Assembly: GCA_964017185.1 (NCBI GenBank)
Contig: OZ024877.1
Location: forward strand, 7,480,006 to 7,544,005
Source: Rugalucina vietnamica
Lineage: Eukaryota; Mollusca; Bivalvia; Lucinida; Lucinidae
Direction of reading: 5' to 3'
DNA: 64,000 bases
This document shows, piece after piece, positions 55,548-64,000 of the stretch. The notes under the pieces were generated by a model, which did not search any database, was not told where the DNA came from, and saw nothing but the letters and a program-made list of their open reading frames with translations. A program made the translations under genes and the position numbers. Within the stretch, counting starts at the first letter, position 1. Each line of letters opens with the position of its first letter.

Positions 55548-55800
55548 TAAAATAAAAATCGACTTTACATGTTATATATATATATATATATATTAATCTG
55601 AATCAAGCAACACTTTTAGAAGCAAATCTTGGTAAGCAAAAATATTAAGCTCATTTCAAATTCAGCTTTGCAGCTATGTTTGGTTGCGAAGGTGTCAACT
55701 ATATACAAATAACATTATTATCTTTCTCAGGAATGGGTCATGTCTTCACACTGATTTCTTTTATACTTTATTCATCATTTGCATCACATCATTTGAATAT

Positions 55801-56592
55801 CTATTTGTCTAAGGCACAATATATAAGTTTATGATCAGACCAATAAGCCTCAATAACATCACAAAACCCTTCAGAATTTGAAAAAATCAAGTCTAGCATT
55901 GATCCAGAGTCAGTTGTACATTGTTTGATTTGCTGCATACACCCAAATAATGTTTCCACAAAATCCACAAACCTTGTATTGGCACCATCTACCTGTATGT
56001 TGAAGTCACCTAATATGACTAATTTAACATTCAGATCAACAACTGGCCTAAGATGACAGTGAATATCCTTTCTAAAATCAGCCTGTGAACTTTTGGGGTA
56101 TTTGTACAATACAACAACTTGAACACAACTTCTTTGAGCATTGAATATGTCAGCCAATATGAATTCAAATGACTTACATTGTAATTTCACAACTTTCTGA
56201 ATATGTAAGTATTCTTTAACATATAATGCAAGTCCATGATATGGCCTGTTGTTTGCCTCTTTTACTGTATCATCAAGTCTTATAAGTCTGAACCGTCTGA
56301 GAGCAAAATGTACATTTTCATCTCTACTACATAATCTTGTTTCAGAAAATCCAATTACATCTGCTGCCAACACATTTGGTTCAAATTCAACATCCTTGAA
56401 ATGTTTATGCAAGGATCTAGCATTGTTAAATTCGATTTTGGTTTTGTCTGATCCGATTTTATACAGAGGAACATAACACAGTTCTAAGACAGCTTCTCTG
56501 CGTAGCCTTTCCATCTCTATATTCACATCATTATCTACAGCCAGAGCAGCTTCATTCATATTCAATATATATAAATCCTCAAGCTTTTTCAC
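55801..56592 (-). pseudogene. Helentron C-terminal EEP endonuclease
   Basis: 263 codons. The first 45 (KLEDLYILNMNEAALAVDND) are the end of the helicase. Then follow FNNARSLHKHFKDVEF, the Glu in IGFSETRLC, VILGDFNIQVDG, SGSMLDLIFSN and the terminal WSDHKLIYC: the endonuclease/exonuclease/phosphatase fold with its Glu, Asp-Asn and Asp-His. This domain distinguishes Helentrons from plant Helitrons. Confidence 0.92.
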
Positions 56593-56886
56593 TCAACTAA
56601 ATTCAACATAGTGCATATGTGGCATTCTACTGTAGCTCCTTCAGCTTTGTAGACTGTTTTACCTGAAGCTGGTGTCAGTGGAAATTGGCTTCTTTGAAAC
56701 GTTTTGTAGTTCACTATAAATGTTTGTTGTGTTTCAAATACAGGTGTCCAGTCTGAATGAATGCTTGAGTTGTAGAATTTCCTGTTTTTTTTTCACGTGT
56801 TGCCTTACCAACCCGAGGGTCATCAAACAATACCCAAATAATGCTAGGTCGATTTGTTCCTTCCATCCACCTGAAGTCAATGTGTT

Positions 56887-58770
56887 TCACCACACCCGTA
56901 GCACCATTGGAAGCCCATCAATCAGGGACTGGTGCCTTTTAGCAGGAATGTTTGCTGAGACAACAATGTCATGGCACTGTATCACAAACTTTTCTCCTGG
57001 CAACTGACTCAGAATAGTGTCATTGTGTTGGTCTACATAACAATTCTCTGCAAACAAATGCAGGGCATCCTTTGGATAGACACCAGTTTCATGGTCAACA
57101 ACACGTGTCTGCAGCTTTTGTTTGTCTTCATCTGTCATTTCATTCAACCGAAGTCGGTTTAATAGCTGTGCAAATGCAAGATCATCTTTCTGTCTCATGA
57201 TATCAACCAATTCATACATCGTAAAGAGCCTTTTCCATAAGTTCTGCCCTAATGATGATGCTCCCTTTGTCAAATCTAGACTTATCAAGTAATCCCCTAC
57301 TGGCTTAAGCTGGTACAGGTCACCCACAGCAATAACACTTAAACCACCAAAAACTTTTGTTCCCATGAGCTGCTGTAAGCGAATGTTGATAAAACTTAAT
57401 GTCATGTTCCCTACCATTGATATTTCATCAATAATGACAAGTTTCAGATGTCTATACTTAATTCTGAATGTGTTTAATTCATCAGCTGAAAGATGATTGG
57501 TCCCCTTTTGAAAAATTTTCCTGTGGAATGCAGAGGAAATGGTTTGGCCACTTATATTAAAAGCAGCAAAGCCCATGTAAGCACATAGTAAAATTCTTTT
57601 ATCATCTGGATTTTCTCCATCTTTCAAATTCCACATTCTATAAAGACTTTGATAAAGTGCTTGAATGACAACTGATTTACCAACACCTGCTCCTTCTGTT
57701 AGGAAAGCATAGACTGGTTCATCTTTGGATTTAATCCAGTGCACAATGTGGTTAAAGAATTCTCTTTGTCTCAAATTAAGACTTCTGAGTAGTTGTAAGT
57801 ATTCATCATCTGGTAATAAAATACCACTTGTTTCTACTGGTGGTACTGAGCAAGTTGGCTGTAATTCTATTCCAATGTCATAATGCCTTTGCTCTACAAC
57901 TCTGCTTGGATTGAAACAAACAAATTTTTCAGATTCTGCTGGCCCTTCTTCTTCAGTCTCTCTATTTTCTTGCTCTGCATTTGGTGCAATTTGATCATAG
58001 TCTCTTTCCTCATTTTCCATCATTTGTCTTGCAATCTCAAGCTCTTCAGCATGATGCTCATACTCGTTTCTTTTGGACACCAAGGATGTCTGCACAGAGT
58101 TATAACGAGCTTCATATGTGCCAAAAGAACCTATCAAATCCTTCTGTTCATTTCGCCAAGGTACAAAAAGCATTAGCTGCTCTCTGAAGTAATTTTCTGG
58201 ATCCCTTTTTTTGTTGTATTTGACATACCTTATTATTCTTGGTACTTTTCTTTTCTGGTATTTTGTTCCATTTTTTGCTTTGAACAACAGGCCTGAACTT
58301 CGACTATTATCGTCATCAAAGCAGTCATCACTTTCATCACCAGAGCTACTGACAAAACTGTCATCTTCATTTTTGCCATCATCTTTCTCTGGAAACTTAT
58401 TTCCTTTTGGGTAAATAATGTCAACCCTAGAGACATAATCAGCTAAACAAAATTTCCCAAGCTGCCTGGGTCTTTTAGAATACCTCTGTATAACATTGTC
58501 AGATTCTACATCTGTGGATTCAGCAGGAAGTTCATCAAGAGCAGCTTTTGGCTTTAACAGAAAGATCCTTTCTTCTGGTATAGATGTGTTGATGAAAACA
58601 ATATCCCTGGTACATTTTGTCAAAGGAATTTGCAGATCAAGATAAACAGCCTCTTGAGCACTGACCTCAACACAGTTAGAAAATACATTCCCAATATGCC
58701 TGACTTGTTTCTTTAGGTCAAGATTTCCTCTTCTAGCCTCTTTTGCTGCTGCATCAAGTTGTGCACTCAT
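56887..58770 (-). pseudogene. Helentron PIF1-type helicase
   Basis: 627 codons. Walker A is LTEGAGVGKSVV, Walker B LVIIDEISMV, motif III VIAVGDLYQLKPV, and motif IV MRQKDDLAFAQLLNRLR. A 5'-3' helicase that unwinds DNA in rolling-circle transposition. The frame leaves homology at about 56920. Motif V/VI parts (NGATGVV; QFPLTPASGKTVYKAEGATV) are found in other frames down to 56620. Confidence 0.92.
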
Positions 58771-59015
58771 CCCTCTCTGTGATTTGCTTATATAACCAAC
58801 TATATATGAAGCACAACCATATGGTTCAAGAACAATCTGAATGTCAAGATTGGCTTCCAGGCAAGAAGTATGTTTTCATTAAATGGATTTATTCTCATTT
58901 CCTTCATTTTTCTCTTTAAGAAAACCTTTGGTGCTTTCATGGAGCTTCTTATGCAACAAATATAATCTTCTAAGTTCATTTTAGCAATTTTTTCTAGAAA
59001 CTCCTCAAATGGCAT
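58770..59015 (-). pseudogene. Helentron Rep-to-helicase connector, two frames
   Basis: MPFEEFLEKIAKMNLEDYIC continues Rep. A 1-bp loss near 58862 then moves the reading to the helicase frame, which reads EPYGCASYIVGYISKSQRGM just before the helicase open frame. Confidence 0.8.
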
Positions 59016-59659
59016 ATTTTCATCTTCTTTACACTCATTGATTTTTGGAGCTCTGCATTCTTTTTCTTGTACTTGTCAATGTTTTCTTCAAGAGGATACA
59101 GCAACATAGTTTTCGGCAATGGTGGCAATGGAAATCCAAACCTACATATTGGTTTCCCCCTTTTTCTGCAGGTTCTAGAATGTTTGTGACTTTGAAGGTT
59201 AACAAGATTTGCTGTTTTCTCATTATCACTACTGCATGTGAGATATTGATCAACAAATTCAATTATTTCCTCTTCTGACTTTGTTTCTAAAGTTGGAGCA
59301 TTTTCTACCCAAACAAGCATGTGAATATGAGGGGAGCCACGTTGCTGAAACTCAACTCTATAAAAATAGTCAAGCACCTTTCCAATAGGCTCAGAACTAC
59401 TTTTGAGAATTGTATTGAGGAACTCTTGAACCCTATGATCAAAGTATCTTGCACATGTAACTGGGTCTTTCTGTACTAGCTTCGTTTTCTCTTGCCAAGT
59501 AAGCCTTTCTAATTCTGTTTCAGAATATTCAATACCATCATTCAACTTTGCTAACATTTTCAACAGATCTGTCCATCTAGTATCGGCAGCTGACAATGAC
59601 ATAAACCAAGTAGGCAAGGAAAGCTGCCTAATCATTGCAAAAATGTCTTTCTTGCGCAT
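58994..59659 (-). pseudogene. Helentron Rep (HUH endonuclease) domain
   Basis: The open frame really begins near 59743. FQQRGSPHIHMLVW carries the HUH (His-Ile-His) metal-binding motif of the rolling-circle nuclease; KDIFAMIRQLSLPTWFMSLS is the usual Rep N-terminal block. CRKRGKPICRFGFPLPPLPK is the zinc-like part after HUH. The frame shifts near 59020. Confidence 0.88.
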
Positions 59660-59747
59660 TTCTAAATAGGCAGGTGAATTTCTCAGTTGGCGAAATATAT
59701 AATAGCCTTCATCAAGATTTACAAGTTTGTCCAGATAATTTGAATCT

Positions 59748-60992
59748 CTATATATATATAGCTTCAGCTGCTGTTATTTTTTGACCTTGCTTTTTACATC
59801 TTCTAACAGCTAAGTTGACTTTATCACTGATTTGTTTCATCTGTAGTTTTTTGTGTTTAAAGAATATATTTGGAACTGACTGTGCAGCTCTCCTGTCAAC
59901 ACTTCTCAATTCCCATTTAACAATGTCACTATAATGAACTGGAACAATTCGTTCTTCCTTACTAGGTGGTGTTTGTCCACAGAATATGGATGGGAAGCAC
60001 AAATACTCTGCATCTTTATCATTATATAGACTTAAAGGGTGTTGTCCTTCACCTGGTGCAAATGTGAAAACTTTGTCACACTTATTGTCAATATCAGCAT
60101 CATCCACTAATGTATCTATATTGCCAACATGGTCATTAGCATCTATCTCACTGTAATGATCAGAATCATAGTCAGTTGTTGCATCAGTGTCCTTTTTACT
60201 TAAAATTTCTTCCTGCTTATCATTTTTTAAATTATGTTTGTCATTAGTTTGTTCTCTTGAAACTCCTAAAAATTCTCTGACTGTTTCCTCTGCACTCTCA
60301 GTAACTTCCTTAAACCAGCCATCATCAATTACTATGCCAGAGTTCTTGTATAGCTTGCTGTTGTTCATAAGCCAATGTAGAGCAGTCAAAACTCTTAATG
60401 GTCTTACATTTTCCTTAAAGTCAACCGTTTTATAGGAAAGTTTCTTTTTCAGCTGGATAGCAACTGTAAAATTTTCATCCATTGGCCTTGGCAGACAGTT
60501 TATTGTAGGCTGAATATCAACAGGTACATTAATTACATTTCCTTTCAAGGAGTACTGGCCACCACGTGGTAATTCTCTTATCTGCATAAATAGAATACGC
60601 AGTGCTATTAACCTTTCTTCTAACTGATGTAAGTTTAACTCTGGTGGCTTGACTGGCCACTTCATACCATTAGTTACTGATAGCTTTGGAATTTTACTTT
60701 CTCTTAAGGCAATTAAGCAAGTATGACATATCCATTCTTCACTATTGACAGATATGAAGTCTGTACAATGCAGTCTTTTACTTTCTGCTGGAATATGGGT
60801 ATTCTTTAACATAGAAACACTTTTCCTGAACCATGTCTGGTGACAACATGAACAAATATACAAAGGTCCAATAGAAATATCTGAATGGAATTGTTTAATA
60901 GCTTCTTCAATAGTTTTTAAATCTTTCTTGTGAGTTTCTGGAAAATTATCTGTGTCATGCTTATATCTTTTTCTAGGAGTAATGATTTCCAA
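59748..60992 (-). pseudogene. Helentron DUF6570 region
   Basis: 414 codons. The ICSCCHQTWFRKSV and EWICHTCLIAL cysteine pairs suggest a zinc site. RLIALRILFMQIRELPRGGQ, INVPVDIQPTINCLPRP and RPLRVLTALHWLMNNSKLYK are the DUF6570 hallmarks that precede Rep in animal Helitrons. Acidic spacer after. Ends at a frame change in a TA repeat (59748-59758). Confidence 0.85.
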
Positions 60993-60999
60993 ACTGTCA

Positions 61000-61939
61000 T
61001 CAAATTTTTTTTTCCTGCCTTACTTGCTGCTTCTTGATTCTCTCGCATTCGCGAACATAAGCATTTTCCCTGGCCTTCTTTTTTGATTTATTCTGGTATA
61101 CTTTCTCTTGTGTTTTTAAAGCCTGATTTGCTCTTGCTATCTGCTTTGATTCTTTCTGATACACAGTTTCTTTGGCCTTAAAACTAGGGTCTTTTCTGGC
61201 AGATTGCTTTGATTCTTTCTGATACACAGCTTCTTTGGCCTTAAAACTAGGGTTTTTTCTGGCAGATTGTTTTGATTCTCTTTCTTTTGTTTGAAACACT
61301 GGGTCTTTTCTTGCAGATTGCTTTGATTCTTTCTGATACACAGCTTCTTTGGCCTTAAAACTAGGGTTTTTTCTGGCAGCTTGTTTTGATTCCCTTTCTT
61401 TTGTTTGAAACACTGGGTCTTTTCTTGCAGATTGCTTTGATTCTTTCTGATACACAGTTTCTTTGGCCTTAAAACTAGGGTCTTTTCTGGCAGATTGCTT
61501 TGATTCTTTCTGATACACAGCTTCTTTGGCCTTAAAACTAGGGTTTTTTTCTGGCAGATTGTTTTGATTCTCTTTCTTTTGTTTGAAACACTGGGTCTTT
61601 TCTTGCAGATTGCTTTGATTCTTTCTGATATACAGCTTCTTTGGCCTTAAAACTAGGGTTTTTTTCTGGCAGATTGTTTTGATTCTCTTTCTTTTGTTTG
61701 AAACACTGGGTCTTTTCTAGCAGATTGCTTTGATTCTTTCTGATACACAGCTTCTTTGGCCTTAAAACTAGGGTTTTTTCTGGCAGATTGTTTTGATTCT
61801 CTTTCTTTTGTTTGAAACACTGGGTCTTTTCTAGCAGATTGCTTTGATTCTTTCTGATACAAAGTTTCTTTGGCCTTAAAACCAGGGTCTTTTCTGGATG
61901 ATTTTTTTTATTCTCTTTCTTTTCTTCGAAATGCTTCAT
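61000..61939 (-). repeat. lysine-rich coding tandem array of the Helentron
   Basis: Unit of about 111 bp coding YQKESKQSARKDPVFQTKER, ESKQSARKNPSFKAKEAV, repeated about seven times. Poly(A) runs of six versus seven bases (for example near 61545 and 61660) break the frame between units. The last third ends ECERIKKQQVRQEKK. Confidence 0.85.
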
Positions 61940-63626
61940 TTTGTCTACATTTTCTTTTGTAATTTTTATAATAATCAGTGCGATGCTTAAATTTGCTGGT
62001 CCTTAATTCTTTCATTGATTCTTCAATTAATGTGTTTGACGTATTATTGGACAGGGTTTGTACTTTACTTTGTGCTTTGTTAGCTTGTCTCAGTCTTTGA
62101 TCCCTGAAGTAGGCTTCCATATTACTATCCATTTGATCTTTATAGCTCTGTGTTTCTTCAGTCTTCTTAATCTTGATAGGCAAGAAGTCAAACTGTAAGT
62201 CAGTATTTAGATTTAAACTATCATAGAATGCATACATGTATGTAACTAGATCATCTATACTTGAAAATGCTATTAAACAGGATGACCCGTCACTTGATGA
62301 AAGTCCATTTTCACCATGGGAATGAGAATCAAAAAACACATACATGTCATTATTTCTAAAAACAGCAGAGCATATGGCCCCAATAGTGATAAGACCTGAT
62401 GATACATACTTGAAGGCTAACTGCAAGGTATCATGAAGTGTTGGCAAGCCAAAATTTTGAGTATCAATGAGAGGGCCACATAATATAGGCATTTTTTCTA
62501 ATCTGAATTTTCCCATATTTACTTCAAAATTATCTGGGATTTCTTCCAAGCTCAACAGGTGATGAACAAATTTTCCATCTGACTTTAATCTGTTGATTAC
62601 AGTTTGATAGACAACATCTCCTTCACAAAGCACTTCATCTAATATCAAGCTTTCGAACACATTATGACAAAGTGAGTATGACAACATACATAATGCATTG
62701 CATGTGCACTGATATCCTCTTGATTGCTCAGAAAATCTGACATCATTTTGAAGAAAACTTCCAAAGACCAAATCACTTGCATTCCACAACTGTTCAGATG
62801 ATTTTAATGCTTGATAACAAACCATGTCATCGTCTAAACATGTTTCTGATGAATCACTGTTAAAATGATGCTGAGCAGTAATTTCTTTATTATTCTGTGT
62901 ATGCTGTTGCAGCATTGTATTTTGAGGAGAAGAAGCTTCATCTTTTCTTTCAGATGTTTTTTCAATGACTCTTGATTGAGATTTGGCATCCACATCAGGA
63001 AAAGATTCCAGAATCACTGTATCAAAATCTGTGTGCATGGTTGTGCTAATATTTTCTTTGATATCAGCAATTATCTGTTTGAACGGACTTATATTTGTAT
63101 TAACCAAAGTATCAGGCAAAAGTTTAGTTCCAGTATTGTTTGAGCTAGTCATAGAATTTGTTTCAGAAACAGAATTGGCAAAATGATTGGCAATGGTATC
63201 TGTAATATGTTTGGCAGCAGTCTCAGTACAAGGCATTTGGGCAACAGTTTCAGTACAATGCTTTTTGGCAACACAATCAGTACAAGGCTTTTTGGCAACA
63301 CTATCAGTATATGGCATATTGGCAACAGAATCAGCCTTTTTCGGGAAGTTTAACCCATTCTCAGCCTTTTTGGGGAAGTTTAACCCATTCTCAGCCTTTT
63401 TCGGGAAGTTTAACCCATTCTCAGCCTTTTTAGGAAAGTTTAACCCATTTTTAGCCTTTTTAGGGAAGTTTAACCCATTCTCAGCCTTTTTGGGGAAGTT
63501 TAACCCTTTTCTTTCATTTCCAGTCAACAAATCATCTTTCTCTTTCTTATCTGTCTGTCTCGTTTCATTCTTGTCCTCCAAACTTTGATGTGCCTTGCCT
63601 TTCTTCCAATACTTTCTACGAGGCAT
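61908..63626 (-). pseudogene. Helentron N-terminal part: peptide repeats and cysteine-protease-like domain
   Basis: 572 codons from ATG 63626 (MPRRKYWKKGKAHQS). Residues about 40-100 hold six copies of GLNFPKKAEN; about 100-150 hold five copies of a DSVAKKPCT-like unit. Residues about 300-480 contain YQCTCNALCMLSY (possible catalytic Cys with preceding Gln) and VFFDSHSHGENG (possible Asp-His), like C76/OTU-type cysteine peptidases found in large animal transposon proteins. The frame stops at 61908, where the array consensus has TCA and this copy has TAA. Confidence 0.75.
63320..63525 (-). repeat. 30-bp coding repeat in Helentron N-terminus
   Basis: GCCTTTTTnGGGAAGTTTAA then CCCATTCTCA on the plus strand, six units; it codes GLNFPKKAEN in frame. 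Confidence 0.92.
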
Positions 63627-64000
63627 TGTCTATCAGTCATCCAGCATTCAATGTTCAGTATTCACAAAGTACTTGCCACACAAAACACTATAGGCCAGTG
63701 TTCCTTTTCACCTTTTTGGGAATGGGGGCGGGGCCCTTGCAATTGGGAAAAATTACGCGCAAAATGCCCAAATTGGGAAAAAGTTGCGGCGTAAAATTTT
63801 TTAAGTAAAGTGATTCCTTGTTTAATTTGATAACATAGATAAAATATCTCTATGTATACTAAGCAACACTGAGTTACAATGGCACCAATAAACTTACTTT
63901 TTCTCAAACTTTTTATATTTATTTTTCCATAAGCCAGTACTTGTAAAATTATTTTTTCTAAAAGTCAATACTTGTAGAACAATATTATGTGGATGTTAAG
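63627..64000. other. upstream flank of the Helentron
   Basis: Includes GGGGGCGGGGCCC (63724-63736) about 100 bp before the ATG on the minus strand, a possible GC-rich promoter piece. No gene recognised. Confidence 0.3.

Larger units (their letters stand above)
55801..63626 (-). mobile_element. decayed autonomous Helitron (Helentron type)
   Basis: On the minus strand the coding order is cysteine-protease-like domain, lysine-rich peptide repeats, DUF6570, HUH Rep, PIF1-type helicase, EEP endonuclease. Rep plus PIF1 defines Helitrons, and a C-terminal endonuclease marks Helentrons. Rolling-circle transposition is the known role. At least six frame changes, most at A/T runs or TA repeats, plus one stop (near 61911) interrupt what was one long polyprotein. 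AATAAA on the minus strand follows the endonuclease stop by about 30 bp. Element ends were not resolved. Confidence 0.9.

Overview
The window looks like AT-rich, intron-rich animal DNA, most likely from a bivalve mollusc. The main reasons are the many families of hairpin-ended elements with tandem-repeat cores and GACG microsatellites (like the pearl/HINE elements described in bivalves), a Helitron of the endonuclease-bearing (Helentron) type, tRNA-derived SINEs, and two ordinary animal genes split by large introns. The species cannot be named from this sequence.

Host genes. A tRNA-dihydrouridine synthase 2 (DUS2) gene runs on the minus strand from 48557 down to its stop at 15557. Eleven coding exons can be placed with GT/AG boundaries and matching codon phases. 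Only the N-terminal exon(s) are missing and probably lie beyond 64000. A four-exon fatty-acid-binding-protein-like gene lies on the plus strand (40703-45104), inside the largest DUS2 intron and antisense to it.

Mobile DNA fills most of the rest. 0.6-9.2 kb: a LINE with an SGNH-type ORF1, an endonuclease/reverse-transcriptase ORF2 with two frameshifts, and a 3' tail, interrupted by a 1.2 kb palindrome-rich MITE. 10-12.2 kb: a dead RT fragment of a second LINE. 18.5-24.8 kb: a 180-bp array, hairpin elements and a 76-bp array. 26.0-28.6 kb: a 2.56 kb TA-flanked element with 25-bp perfect terminal repeats, carrying two SINEs. 31.1-35.4 kb: a composite of hairpin elements with a 913-bp tandem duplication. 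35.6-40.5 and 49.4-53.5 kb: four more hairpin-ended elements. 46.2-47.9 kb: a foldback element inside another foldback element. 54.3-55.5 kb: a foldback element inside a TA microsatellite. 55.8-63.6 kb: a decayed Helentron on the minus strand coding a cysteine-protease-like domain, lysine-rich peptide repeats, DUF6570, HUH Rep, PIF1 helicase and an EEP endonuclease.

The most unusual signal is that the tandem arrays inside the two host genes are made of exon edges. A 76-bp array (14 copies) repeats the end of a DUS2 exon with its splice donor. A 149-159-bp array repeats the start of another DUS2 exon with its acceptor. A third DUS2 exon has an acceptor-side duplicate built around an ATG/ATC repeat. 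A 2.6 kb array of about 72-bp units repeats the end of FABP exon 3 with its donor, which has drifted from GT to GC in most copies. Four separate seedings of repeats at splice junctions in one 27-kb stretch is a pattern I do not know from published descriptions.
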